From: Limonium bicolor
Lineage: Eukaryota; Streptophyta; Magnoliopsida; Caryophyllales; Plumbaginaceae
Reading direction: 5' to 3'
NCBI GenBank assembly: GCA_023374045.1
Contig: CM041780.1
Location: 169,814,085 to 169,878,084 of the forward strand
DNA length: 64,000 bases
Both the position numbers and the translations under genes were made by a program. The first letter of the stretch is position 1; every line of letters starts with the position of its first letter. Of this stretch, positions 1 to 12,880 are shown in pieces. The notes beneath the pieces were generated by a model. That model worked only from the letters and a program-made list of their open reading frames with translations. It had not been told where the DNA came from and did not search any database.

Positions 1-1289
1 CTTATACATTTTGGTTACAATTTAGGTAAAAGCTCATTGGACCATGTTTTTGTAGTGTAAAAAGAGTTAATCTAGAATGCGGGCATGATGTTTGATCACT
101 CAAGGATCACAACTCAACAAATGAGGATTGATTCAGAGCTTTGATGAAGGAGATAGGCTTTGGACAAGACCTGTTCGGACATGTGTCTAGACTAGTGAAG
201 GCTGGATAAAGGCCGAGAGTTCATCAAGGCCTTTCTGGACTTGGTATGTCCGCATGATCCCCGATAGTTGATCAAGGATGTCCAGACATGTGACTGCACT
301 TGCATGTTTGGATGAGCCCCAAGAGTTGATTCAACCTTCATAAGTTACTCTGGACACGGCCCGAGACTTTCCTTCATTTGCATTAGTGGTATCCGTACAT
401 GTACAATTCTGAAAAAAAATATACGATGAGAATGAAAAAATTAGGCTCATTCAGACATATACGGGACACTGCTTCAGACAAAAGAAGAGAAGATAGAGGC
501 GACAAGTAGAGAAGAGAAAAGAGACGAAGAAGAAGAGAAGAAAAGCTCACCTTCCTTGAAGCTCCATTAATGGCTATCTCTTATCTATCTGTTCTCTCTT
601 ATTCTCCATTATTGAGTAAACTCATTGTTGTGCCTTGGGATGTGGTTTCTCCCCAAAATCCCCAAATTGTGCTTGTAAACCTAACTCATTTATTATAGTT
701 GTGTTTACCCTCTTAAATGCTTAAATTAATGCTTTGGACTTGATCTCCTATTACATTTGTGGCGACATCTATCAGCATTAGGGTTTAAGGTAGGGGTTTG
801 ATCAAAGTGAGGATAAACCCTAGATTTTGCACTCTAGAATTAGAGGGTAGAACCTAAAAGGTTATTGTTAGGATCTTGAAATTAATGCTATCTAGTGACT
901 CTGTCCTTCTATGTAAAAAGGGGTGTGAATAAGATTTGATTGATTTGGGAAATCTTTATATTAACTCTAACAGACAACTAGTGAGGTAGAACTAAGAGCT
1001 CGATTGGGTGACTTGGGAGATCCCCACTATACCAAGGTACACTTCCATCCAATCCACTAAACAACTAATTTAGTTTAATTGTATGTTCTATTTATTATTG
1101 AACCGAAACCCCCAAGCTTGCCTCTGGCTAAACCCCTGATTTACCGTTCCTTATTTCAATTACTATGATACCGAAGCTTGGTAATTTAGAAACCAATTTC
1201 CTTGTGGATACGACCATGGTGTACTGCAGTGAATTGGGTGCACTTGCCTAGTGTTGCTTAGGTTTTTACTATTATAGTATTTTCCCAAC
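1..1289 (+). repeat. LTR-like noncoding retroelement sequence
   Basis: No coding frame is visible. The right part (about 1090-1289) has the look of a plant LTR 3' end, with phrases such as 'ccttgtggatacgacc' and 'gggtgcacttgcctag', and it stops at CA (1289) exactly where copia protease coding sequence begins. A purine-rich GA stretch lies at 480-545. The left boundary is outside the window and no primer-binding site follows. It may be a solo or truncated LTR of a Ty3/gypsy-type element. The assignment rests on remembered sequence style, so it is tentative. Confidence 0.35.
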
Positions 1290-4200
1290 AACTAAGAACT
1301 GGATAATTGACAGCGTTATGTCTGATCACATATGTAGTAATTTGTCTATGTTTGATGACTATTATTTTCTTAATAGAAAGCATACAACATGGATGCCTGA
1401 CGGGAACCCAAAACCGTTAAAATCATGGTAATATAAGTATAAACAACCTGACAACTCTAGGAGATGTTCTTTTTTGTGCCAAGTTTCAGTCTAATTTCAA
1501 TTACAAAATTAACTAGTCAAATGAAGGGGAGATTTTACTTTGATTCCACCTATTGTTTTTACCAGGACTGACCGCAATAAAGAAGTGAATATTGGGCAAA
1601 TCTATAGAAAGCTTTATATACTAGATGTTCATTATGATAAGAATTCAAAGTTGTGTTTCAATTCATAGTTTCATGATGATAATTCTGTAAATTTGGGTTT
1701 TGATTGTAAGAATTCTTTGAACCTTTGGCATTATAGGCTTGGGAACTTGCCGAGAGAAGATATTAAAGTTGGGTCTGATTAGTGGTAACATTGTAAGTAA
1801 CCATTTTGTTTGTGAACCTTGTAATGGAAACAAGAATCATAGGCTGGCTTTCCCTTCAAGTTCAATAAAGACTTAAGATATTTTTATTTGATACATGTAG
1901 ATTTTTAGGGTCACTATAATATGAATACTCATGATGGATATTCCTACTTTCTCACTATTGTTGGTGATAAGAGTCGTGCCACATGGACATATCTCTGCAG
2001 GTTGAAGTCAAATTCTTTCGGTCTCATTATAAGCTTTATTAACTTGATTGAAAGGCAATTTAGTAGAGGGTAAAATGTGTGAGATCAGACAATGCTCATG
2101 AATTTGGAAACTCTAGGATAGGGGTTGATTATTTCAATCAAAAGGGGATAAACCATCAGACTAGCTGCCCACATACACCACAACAAAATGGTGTTATGGA
2201 ACGAAAACACAGGCACATATCAGAGACAGACTTGGCTCTTATGTTTCATTCATCTCTCCCTAATTTTTTTTTTTTTGGGGGGGGGGGGAGTTTCTTACGA
2301 CCACTTAGCTTATAAATAGAATGCCCCTTGTCAGCATTGATGGTAAGACACCCTTTGAGATTACTATGAGCAAGGCCCCAACTATTCGTTACTCAAATGC
2401 TTTGGATGTCTTTGTTTCGTAAATATTAACTAGGAACAACATGATAATTTTTCTCTAAATCTGTTAAATGTGTGATTCTTAGTTATGCTCAAACAAAAAA
2501 AGGTTACAAACTTTGTGACATGGATAACAATAAGGTCATTTATAGTAAAGAAGTTGTTTTCTATGAAAATGTGTATTCCTTTAAGGAAAATCACAAGAAC
2601 TCTGTAGAAACTGTCTCTACTAATATAGAAAAGGATAAATTGGCACATGAAGATGATTTATTCTTTCCTACTGATGTTTCTAACCCTGTAGATACAAGTT
2701 TAAGTCAGCCCAACCAAAACTTCTACAATGAAGAAGATGATTTAAGGCAAAACTGCAGACATAATATAGAAAATGTTACTACACTAGAACATGGAAATTC
2801 AGAGATTTTCAGCAATGGAATACAAACACTTAACACCAAGATACCCATGTGGTATGTAGAGCAAGACCTCAATCTTCGAAGTCAGAAAGGAGCAGGCATG
2901 CTCCTAAATACTTAGAGGATTATGTTGTTGGTTTATCCACTTCTTCTGAAATATATAAGTGCTTCCTTAACTACTCACTAGACTGTTTTTATCATATATT
3001 AAATGACAGAGGTACTGCTACTGCAAATTTTGTGGGTACTTGTAATTCTGATTTTGACCCTAATTTAATTACTCTTGATGAAGAAAATAGCATTATTAGG
3101 TCTGACTATCTAAAACAAAATGTGGTAGTTATGTCAAAGGGTATTATATCACCATTGCTTTCAAACCAACATGTTTAAAGAAACAGAACCTAGGTGATAT
3201 AAAGATGTTGTTAAAGATATTAGAAGGAAAGAAGCCATGAATGAAGAGTTTTTAGCCCTTGAAATGAATAATGCATGGGACCTTGTAAATATACCACAGG
3301 GAGCACAAACCATTAAGTGTAAAATGGGTTTGCAAGATTAAGTGTAAGGTTGATGGCAGCATTGAAAGGTTCAAGGCTAGATTAGTTGCTACAGGTTATA
3401 CTTAAAAGGTATGGGATGACTATATGAAGACTCTTTCCCCTGTAGTTAAATTCAGTACTATTAAGGATTTAGTAATCACAACTGCAAAGAAGAACTAGTT
3501 TTTAGTCAATATGACATAAATAATGCTTTTCTTCATGAAGATTTAGAAGAGGATGTTTATATGGAATTACCTCAGGGTCATAAAGAAATCCTAGTATGGT
3601 CTGAAACAGGCATCAAGGCAGTGCACCACAAACTGAGTATTTTCCTTATAAATCTTGTTTTTGTTACATCTTTAAATGATAATTCTTTATTCATCAGAAA
3701 TGTCAATGGTAAGGTTTGCTTTGTTATCTACATTGATGATATACTAATAAGTGGTGATTATCACAACCTGATTAGTTTTGTTAAGGATAAGCTCGGTCAA
3801 TGTTTTAAGATTAAAGATTAGGGAAGTTAAATATCTTCCATGGTATGTGTTTGTTCACAACCGATGGCATTATAACATTGCAAAAAAGGTATTGTGAGGA
3901 TTTATTGCAAGAGTTTGATTGTGCTGATAAGAGGGCTGTTGTTAGTCCTCTTGATACTCGTTTTACGTTAAGGAAAAATGAAGGCACAACCTTACAAGAC
4001 CCTTCTATGTACAGTAAACTAGTTGGAAAAATTAGTTACTTGTCCCATAGTAGACCAGATATGAGTTTCACCATTTAGGTTTTGAGTCAATTTTTGGAAT
4101 CTCCTACTGACATCCATTTTAAGGCTGCTCTACATACTCTAAGATATATCAAAGGCACTATGAATTATGGCTTGTTCTTTAACTGCAATTAAGATTTGAC

Positions 4201-4600
4201 TTTAATTGCCTTTTGTGGTTCTAACTGGACAAGTTATCCCAATACAAGGTGTTCGATAAGTGGTTACTTCATTCAGTTAGGAGGAAGTCCACTCTCTTGG
4301 AAGTCAAAGAAGAAAACAACGGTTGCCCTTTCCTTAGCTGAAGCGGAATACCAGGCAATGAGGATTGTGACAGCTGAACTCAGCTAGATTACCAGAATAC
4401 TGCACGATCTTGGTGTAGAGAATATCCTTCTAGTTCCAGTCAAGTCAGACAACCAAGCTGCGATTTATATTGTAAGGAATCCTGTTCTACACGAGAGGAC
4501 AAAACATATAGAATTTGATGTCCACTTTGTTCTCCAGAATTACAGGAGGGGATGATGATTGTAGAGTTTGTTACCTCCAAAGAATAATTGGTGGATGTTT
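1290..4600 (+). pseudogene. Decayed Ty1/copia polyprotein (PR-INT-RT-RNase H)
   Basis: Conceptual translation across stops and shifts gives the copia order. A protease/gag-pre-integrase start (WIIDSVMSDH, where DSGAS is usual) lies at about 1295-1430, with LWHYRLGN at 1725-1745. Integrase core motifs (RSDNAHEF, TPQQNGV.ERKHR) are at 2079-2230. Reverse transcriptase carries the FVIYIDDILISG catalytic motif at about 3718-3755. RNase H carries [10 protein letters not shown] and the TKHIEFDVHF motif at 4196-4530. Gag and the 5' LTR are missing, so it is 5'-truncated. Many stops and frameshifts make it dead. The integrase is broken by a T13-G12 run (2264-2288), and a G16 run (4616-4631) follows the RNase H. 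Confidence 0.9.
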
Positions 4601-4742
4601 TGACTAAGTCACTTCGGGGGGGGGGGGGGGGCATATCCTGTGCAAGTTATGAAAATGGAATTGAAGGTTGAGCAACATAGCAGGTCTAGAACAGGTTACT
4701 GTAGTTCAATAAGCTTTCAAACCTTACCAGATCTCCTTCTAA

Positions 4743-5000
4743 GATTTGAGGGGGCTTGTTAGGAACTACTGTAATCTATTAGTTTGTTTCGTCTATTAGT
4801 TAAACTCTGTTTAGCCTTCTATTAAGTTGTAGGTACTTTTGTAAGGGGTAGTTTAGTGAAAGTTGTGAGCCAAGTATTTAAGTAATCCCCCAGGTCTACA
4901 ATTAATACATTCCATTCTTTCTCTCATGAAATGAAATTCATCAATCAGGAAAAGTTCTCCTTCCTCTATTCTTTTTTTTGGTTCCACTCCAGAGCTTTTC
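4743..5000 (+). repeat. Polypurine tract and 3' LTR of the copia element
   Basis: A polypurine tract (gatttgaggggg, 4743-4754) is followed at 4757 by TGTTAGGAACTACTG, a copia-style LTR start. Downstream there is a TATA-like and polyadenylation-like stretch (about 4870-4930). The LTR right end and a target-site duplication could not be located, and 5000 is an approximate limit. No matching 5' LTR is in the window. Confidence 0.55.
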
Positions 5001-5812
5001 CTCTATAGCGTATTCTTTCACTCTGTGTGTGCGAAGTGATGATTGCATTAGTGCAGCTAGGTTTTGGGGATGAGATGGAGATGTGAGCCAAGTAGAGCAG
5101 AAGCGAAGACAATCTCTTTTGGACTGTGTGTGGCATCTCAGGCTGGTTTTGGGAAGGTAGTTGTTGATGAGATTGTAAAGCAGTAATTAATTATGTGAAT
5201 GACAATAGGGTTGTGAAACATGATGTGGACATCGTTTTGGATAGTGTTAAGGTTCACGCTAATGATTTTGAAAGTTTTTACTATAAGTTTATATGTAGGG
5301 AGGCTAATGTTAGTATGACGGTGAAAGAATTTGGATTCGTTTTAGTTCTGCCATCTTATATTTTGAACTTATATGGTTAATGAATCGGGTTGTTTATCTT
5401 AAAAAGAAAAAGAAAAAAAAAAGAATTTAGTATTAACATTAAACATTAAGACCCCATTTTTTTGTCACATTATCAAACGAGTTTATTTGATCAATTAGTT
5501 TTTCTTTCAATATAATATATATATAGATATAATATCAATTATTATATAAACTATTTTTTTCTCTATTTTTGGTAATTTTAGCTACAACTAACATCAGGTG
5601 TATGTTTGACACGACAAAAGAATGGTCTCAACGACGTGTTTGCCAAAGAAAATACTAAAAAGAGGTAAGATCAAGAAAACACCTTCGTGAAAAGAATGCA
5701 GATTAAAGAATCTAAAATGATTCTCACAAGTTACGATCTCGCTCAACAACGCGAACATGGGAACTCACTTATGAGTTGATTTCTTTTCCGCCGATCTCTT
5801 TACCCTGTAAAA
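5001..5812. other. Intergenic, upstream of MTPC1; no gene recognised
   Basis: It holds an A-rich stretch (5401-5425) and AT-rich DNA (5500-5580). A 61-codon open frame at 5195-5380 resembles nothing I recognise. The last ~230 bp presumably contain the promoter and 5' UTR of the metal transporter gene; no convincing TATA box stands out. Confidence 0.4.
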
Positions 5813-8800
5813 ATGGGTTTCAGATTCTTCAAGCTCAGACCCTTTTACAAATCTACCGTCTCTAAGCTCCCATTCCGCACTCATCGTAACCTGTTAATCT
5901 GTCGACATGGTCTTAATCCTGTCCTGACTCAACCCCTCGCCACCAAGTTGCTCAATTCTCTGACCGTCAGCCACGGCGGGGAAGATCCCAGTAACCGTAC
6001 TTTCAGGCGGTGGCATTTTGGCCATTCTCACGGTGAGCACGGCCACCACCCCATCACGTGGGGGGTTCTTCATCTAGTACGGAGAGCGAAAATATCTTCC
6101 GCCTTGGTCTTGCGGCAGATATTGGATTGTCTGCCGGCAAAGCTATTACTGGTTACCTTACTGGTAGTACTGCGATCATCGCGGATGCTGCTCATTCACT
6201 CTCTGATGTGGTAGGTTTAGTCAATATATTCACTTAGAGCTAGAGCACTTATGCAATTCACTGATGGAATTTAAGTTTTCTGAGGAACTGAGTTGTTGAA
6301 ACTAAGTTGATCACTAACAAATGGTGGAGGTAAAGCTATTGGCAACGTTATAAATTTTGTTTGCTAGTAACTACCGTAACTTTATTTAGGAAAGATAACT
6401 GCCGTAATTGGATTGTCTTAAAGAAAAAGGACCCTGCTGCCGCAATTGTCTGGTTTGAAGAACTATCTTGCTTAATTCTTTGTCTGAGAAAAGCAGCTGC
6501 CATCTGAACCGTTAGCTTTGAAGGCTCTTTTTAGTTATCTCTCAACAATCAAACCGATGATTTTCCAATTACTACCCGTAAAGTCGGTTGATCTATTTTG
6601 TTTTTTCAACCTTTGTAATCCATATGTCAGTTATCCTTGGATGTTCTGCGCGCTTGCCTACTGGCCAAATAATTGGCATGGTAACTAGCTATACCTGAAG
6701 CTGAGATTTTGTTAGAAAGAGATATGTAGTAGAAGGAGGTCAGAGAAAACAAACTAGTTATTGTAGTTGATGAGTATGCCATATAGAGACGATGGAATTA
6801 CTTTGACTAGCTTATTGCACAATTTGCCATACAGGGATAATTGATACTTCTAATAATCTTATGGCTCACTTCCTAGTATGTTGCTGCAGGTTCTCAGCGG
6901 TGTCGCTTTGGTTTCATTCAAGGCTGCTAGGGTTCCTAAAGACAAAGAACATCCATATGGTGCATATCTATCTTTATACTTCACATATGCATTATGAGTT
7001 CCTTAGTTCATATTCCTTCTCATCGGTTGCTATGTTTCGACTCACTGAGAAGTAGGTTGAGAGTGTTGTAGGTTTATGTTGCATTCTTCTTTCTAATTTT
7101 GTTGCTTCAGTTAGTTTTTTTTTTTTGACAATTTGGGCTTAAAGCCATAGTATTGAAGAAAAATGCCTGGGAACCAGGTGGATGAGTACATCGGCCTCAT
7201 TAAAACCTCCCTATGTAAAACCCAATGAGAAAAAACATAGGGAGGAAAAAGAGTACCGCCTCATCATTATAAGCCTACCACCCGCAAACTAAGAAAGCGA
7301 CAAAACAACTAGCCAAAGCTAATTCATGACCAACTAACGCCCAAAACAACCTGCAAACCTATACGAACTCCTAAAGAGCCAACACCACCTAAAAAAGGAG
7401 CAACCGAACTGACCAAAGAAATATCAGCACAACAACCCATACTCCAAAAGTGATATCAAAGATTGATAATGCGAACATAACTTCTAGATTCCTATTTTCA
7501 ATCTTTTGATCTTGGTTCGTAGGAGCAAGTAAAAGAGAATGAGAAATAGAGCCTTCTGATTTGATCCATTCTCAATAGCTATGAGTTGATCATCTTAGGG
7601 TGATCCTTTTGCGTACACAGTTTTTTATCTATTGCTTTCATTATACAACAGTATTTGGAGACTCACTGTTAGATGCTTCGGTATTGTGTATTCAAGGCGC
7701 TAGCTATGTTGTTCTTTTTGCTGTTATGTTTTGATAGAAGTGGGATGAATAACCAAGACCGTTACCGCCTGACCTACTCAAGCGAAAGTAGGAAGGGGAG
7801 GAACACTTAGGAGCTAGAGGCTGGTGGTGCTGGGAGTGTGGTTGTTGGGAGTGTGTGCTTTCTGTTGTTTTCAGTATGATGTTATTTGTCGTTTTGTATG
7901 TGTGGGCATTAGGCCAAAAAAACTGTTAGCTATTTAAGGAAGGGAACAATCCTAAGGTCAGCACCTCTGGAATTGTATTGCTGTTGGCTTCTTTTGTGGA
8001 TGTTGGCAGGCGTGGCCTGATTTTCCCTTCTTGGCTGGGTATTCCCTGATTTATCCATGTCCTACTGTTCCATTGTTTCCTCATCTATCAGTGAAAGTTT
8101 CTGTTGTTTATGTGTGATAATTACTGGAGTGCACTAGTGCCCTTATGTGGTTTCATCACGTTTTATGCCAGCTGTGGAAGTTGTTAGTATCTGCAAGTTT
8201 TTAGGGGCTGTTGTGGTAATTTCTTATATCGGTAATAATTGTTGTTTGTTAGAATAAGCTGACGTGGCGGTGAGAGTGGGAGTCAGAGAGAGAGAGAGAG
8301 GGTGGTTTGGGTATGGAAGTTTATGGATATTGATATCGGCCCTCTCTGTTATAGAGTGTGGATATAGGTGTTTGGTTGTGTTGATCACTCACTGTCTGAG
8401 CCAAAATTGAAATTGCTCACTTTGGAACAAACCAGTGACGTTCATTGTGGAGCCATACAGATCCTTGATTAGTAAATATTAATATGAATCAACATTACTT
8501 GCTTGCGTGTGGCTAGAATCAAGCAAACCTTGTATAGATTCCCGTAATAAATTCATATTCTTGCTCTCATGTTGAAATAATTCTTTTCTGTCACAGGACA
8601 CGGTAAATTTGAGAGCTTAGGAGCTCTTGGCATATCTTGCATGCTCCTTGCAACTGCTGGAGGTATCGCTTGGCATGCTGTAGATGTTTTGATGGTACCA
8701 CTAACTGGTCTTTTCCCCCCATCGGTTATAAAAAGTCCCCCTCTATCTTCAATCCTTCCTGGAGCTTAGCAATTATGTTCATAGGATATGACAAGATCTA

Positions 8801-11800
8801 AACACTTTTATTGGGTTCATATAGGTTACTGGAATGATGCATTTTTATATATAGTGGCTAAACAGCTGAAAGGTTACAATATACAGATTTCATCAACCTA
8901 CACCAACATGTATAACCAAAAGATACAAAACCACCTCACAACAGCATCCACACTAAACTACCTAAATAACAGAAGGTAATCCTAAGTAAACTTCTAAATC
9001 TGAGCACCATTCATCAGGCCAAAGCATTGGCCTTTTCATCCTGATGAGCACTGCTCATAAGATCATACAGGAACACAAAATCCAAAAATCTACCAAAACC
9101 CCTAGCACCTACACCGGTCGATCACCTTCTCACTTTCCCAATACTTTGCACCTTGCTCCTGCCCTCTGATCCACTTTTTTCCAATATCCACCCTACCCAA
9201 GCTGTTTGATCCTCTTTAATGGAATGATGCGTACTATGGAATTTTGGATGATAAAGCCAATCTGAATGCTTTATTCACCATATTAAGATTCTGTTTGTTT
9301 GTCTGGTCCCTTTTCAAACAGCACTTCTAAGGTCACATTTTCTGGGCAGTTCTTATGGGAGTGATTTTTTGTTTGTCTTGTTCCTTCTATAGTCCAACCT
9401 GTGTATGGATTAGGCACCTTTTTGTAGTTAGTTCAAAAACCTAGTTATTTTCCCTCTAAAGATCAGGAATTACTCATGATTTTTCATAATTGTTTAAACT
9501 GTTCAAGATGTTTTTGGCGGGACTGATTTCTTCTGTACTTGATCATGTTCCAATTGTGCAGGTGTTGTTCACTCCAGGACCTGATATTGCTGGTCACTCA
9601 TTAGCACATAACATTGACCATCATAGTGAACATCTACATAAAATTGACATGAATCACCCACTCCTTGCGTTGAACATGACCATTATATCAATTGCCATTA
9701 AAGAAGGGTACTATTCATTTGATGGCTGTATAAGAAGGGAAACAAACCAGCTTTCACTATCAGGATAGATTGTTGTTTTCTATAGTTACTACATATATTG
9801 AATTTCATAGCTTATAGTTGTTCTTTCTTCTGCAGTTTGTACTGGATAACAAAGAGAGCTGGCGAAAGAGAAGGAAGCGGGCTTATGAAAGCAAATGCGT
9901 GGCATCATCGTGCTGATGCCGTCTCATCGTTAGTCGCTCTTATTGGCATCGGTAATACTTTCCCCTCTATAGATTCACTATCACTTTTTTTTTTTGGCAT
10001 TAGATCATGTCCTCATGTTGGCAGAATGAGAGGAAGAGTATGACTTGAGGATAAAGTATGAAAACTATAAGATGAATTCTGGTTGAAGATTGGGCCACTA
10101 TCATTATCATTGTCATTGAACACTCAGTGCCACAGTTGACTTAGTTTGACATAAAAATAGAATGACGTATTTCTATTTATATTATCCATCTATATTATTC
10201 TGCTCTGGCTAACATAACACTATGTGAAGTTGGGGCAAAACCATAAACACAAAAGAAAGAAAAACACTGAGTAGAAATAATTAATTTTAAAACAAAGGGA
10301 GTTTTATTCTGAATATGTTTTTATTTGGTGTGTCACTGCTTGCCTGTGGCATTGACTATTCATCTATATGGATACAGCCACTCATCTGGGTTATCATTCA
10401 ATGCGCTTTCAGGGGGCTCCATTCTCGGAGTAAGGTTCCTGGATCCTCTTGCTGGACTTGTTGTATCTGGCATGATACTGAAAGCAGGTGTAGAATCTGG
10501 CTATCAGAGGTAAATCTGTATTTTTTTTGCTGGACACTTACCCTGACATCATTTTCTACTGAACCAGCTCGGCAATTATAACTGATTACATAATAGGTAT
10601 ACTTTTATCTGTTCTCTAGTAGCATACATAAGCTTTTATGGTGCTTCTGAAGATCGTAGATTTGGGTTTTCGAGCTTGAAGAGCTTCATTGTTATTATGC
10701 ATCTGTATGGCATTGTTTTTTAGATCTTGATTCTTTATCTCAGTGTTCTTGAGCTGGTTGATGCAGCAATTCCACCTCAAAGTTTGGAGCCTCATCGCCG
10801 AACTATATTACAAGTTGACGGAGTCAAGGTGAGTCATGAGTTTCTGCTCCAAAAATAGTTCTGATCTGGATCAAGATTTGGGATATCATTTGGCTTCATG
10901 TTTTCAAATTTCTAAATTATAGAGGCTTTCTTTCCCCTTTTGGCATGGTATGTTATTCATATATGCTCTCAGGTCACACTGTTTACCTTTACTTTTGCAT
11001 TGTTCTCACTGAAAGAGGCTTCATTTATCCATGTGCAGGGTTGCCATCGGCTAAGGGGAAGAAGGGCAGGTTCATTCTTGTACCTTGATGTACATATTGA
11101 GGTACAGTGGAGCTTGAAGATCATAGATTCTGACTATAACTTTTGTTGTAAAACTAGGGTGGAATGTATGCAGTGCCGTTGATATTCTTTTTCCTATGCT
11201 TATAGCATCCCTCAACTTATAATTGGCAGCGACCTTTTTCTTTCAGGTTGACCCCTTCACAAGTGTTAGCGCAGCTCATCATGTAGGTGAAATTGTTCGG
11301 GGCAGACTTCATGAATCCCATCCTGAAGTTTCTGAAGTTTTCATACACATTGGTATGAAGGTTATTTCTTTCGCGTGAAGTTGAATATGCAAACCTAAGT
11401 TGGGCCCGAGATATGAGTTTCCCTGCTTTTGCTGCCCCTAAATTACTGAATCTTCAAGGAAGCTTTATGCATCTATAACATATGAGATAGATTAGTACCG
11501 TCATGAGCTTTTGATATAAATAAATAAATAAATTATGTAAGAGCTGCTAATGGTATAATTACTCTACCTTCTTTCACTGACAATTCATGAACTTGTGATC
11601 AGAGGAGCTCTCAGTTAATTTGCTTTGACTTGATCTTTCTTTTGATTATTTTGCAAATGACAAACTGGTTGAATTGTATTCAGTGCTTTATCCAACTAAG
11701 TAATTTACAAAATGAATAACCACCACTTGACGATTATGCCTTCGCAGATCCCTCAATTTCTGAAGTTAATCCGGGTGTATCTTGCCCACTACTGGAATCA

Positions 11801-12311
11801 AGTGGAACTGAACAACATTACTTGACTTCTTCTTCCCAGCATAAAGATATAGATGATATTGTTTTCCATACTTTCAAATCAAAGTTCTCCGAGGTATAAT
11901 CTTTCTATTTGTAACATCATGTTATCCGCCCTTAACATTCTCAGTATATTATTGTACGGGGAACAGATTTGGTTCAAATCAAATGAGTTGAATTAAAGCC
12001 AAACTCATCTGGATTCTAGATGGTCGCTGTGGAGCACATAACACGACATTTGTTGCAAGGGAAGGTTTTGCTTCAGATTGAAGTCACGATGCCTGCTAAT
12101 ACCGTTATCAGGTAACCCGACTGTTTGATGAGGAACACACTGCTATGCAGCGTTTTTAGAGTATTGATTTAAAATATTGGTATCCCTCAGCGATGCAATG
12201 GTCTTGGCTGAAGACGCGAGGAATATGATTTTGGATAGGATATCAAACGTCGTCCAAGTCAGCATTCAATTAAGATTAACAAAGAATCAGCACCAGCAAA
12301 CCTCACTATGA
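5813..12311 (+). CDS. MTPC1: Cation diffusion facilitator, metal tolerance protein C1 type (12 exons)
   Basis: Integral-membrane divalent-metal transporter of the Zn/Fe CDF group (AtMTPC1/MTP6 type), a group linked to mitochondrial Fe/Mn handling. Exons by GT-AG and conserved protein: 5813-6210, 6890-6959, 8597-8694, 9562-9707, 9836-9951, 10413-10509, 10744-10828, 11039-11101, 11247-11352, 11748-11893, 12020-12111, 12191-12311. All downstream phases agree. The first ~54 residues contain no Asp/Glu and many Arg/Lys, fitting a mitochondrial presequence. A His-rich stretch (HSHGEHGHH) follows. TM2 carries DAAHSLSD and TM5 carries HHRADA, the metal-site motifs. The C-terminal cytosolic domain has GCHRLRGRRAG and YLDVHIEVDP. 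Exon 1 changes frame at a G6 run (6060-6065). The summed exons are one base short of a multiple of three; one more G would give 512 codons. Either an assembly indel or a real null. Confidence 0.9.
7115..7440 (-). repeat. Reverse-oriented retroposon-like insertion in MTPC1 intron 2
   Basis: A T12 run (7115-7126) is followed by sequence with 'cctcattaaaacctccc' and 'gtaaaacccaatgag', a pattern I associate with dispersed plant retroposon 3' ends. Read on the minus strand it would end in poly(A). The far end and a target duplication were not found, so the right limit is approximate. Confidence 0.4.
8841..9229 (-). mobile_element. Retroposon insertion in MTPC1 intron 3 with 11-bp TSD
   Basis: The identical 11-mer TGGAATGATGC occurs at 8830-8840 and 9230-9240. 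The 389 bp between them begin with an A/T-rich stretch that would be the 3' tail on the minus strand. Direct repeats of this length fit target-primed insertion of a SINE or truncated LINE. No coding sequence is recognisable inside. Confidence 0.65.
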
Positions 12312-12349
12312 ATTTTTTTTCTCTATTTAATGGCATAGGTGTATGATAA

Positions 12350-12553
12350 GGGCATCCACAATGGGTGGATTCCACTCATAGTGGTAAAAAAAAAAAAAGA
12401 AAATGATGAGGTGGAGGAGAGAAGATATGAGAGGGTTGCTTAATTAAGAACCTGGAGAGAGAAGGTTGCTGCCACATGGAGAGAGAATGTGAGAGAAGAG
12501 ATTATAATAGTATTTTTAGATGGGTGGAATCCACTTTCTTATTGTGGATGCCC
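12350..12553. mobile_element. Tourist-type MITE (PIF/Harbinger), TSD TAA
   Basis: The terminal inverted repeats read GGGCATCCACAAT...ATTGTGGATGCCC, with a second inverted block (GGTGGATTCCAC / GTGGAATCCAC) just inside. The 204-bp element is flanked by TAA at 12347-12349 and 12554-12556, the 3-bp target typical of PIF/Harbinger. It begins 38 bp after the MTPC1 stop, so it probably lies in or next to that gene's 3' UTR. Confidence 0.9.
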
Positions 12554-12880
12554 TAAGTCCCCTGAATGACCAAGGGATATAACAGTTCCAAAATATTATT
12601 TGTAAGGCCTTCCAGTTTGGTTTGGTAGTTAGGAGGTCTGTATAATGGAAATAATGCATGAAGTGCTGTACAGCCAATGGAAAGAGCGAATTATTACAGC
12701 AATTTTGAAAGGGGGGCGCAGAACAGATTCTGCGCCGCAGAAGCAAAAATCTGGAGAATATGGCTCGGTTCCTTCACCACCTTACCTAATAATGTGTAGC
12801 TTTGTGGAAAATGTTAGTACACATGTCAGTGTATAAGTAAGCTATTTAATAATTTGGATCCATCTAAGTCCACATGTCAT

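Noticed and set aside
5195..5380. 61-codon frame upstream of MTPC1
   Set aside because: No family resemblance, poor start context, and flanked by retroelement debris.
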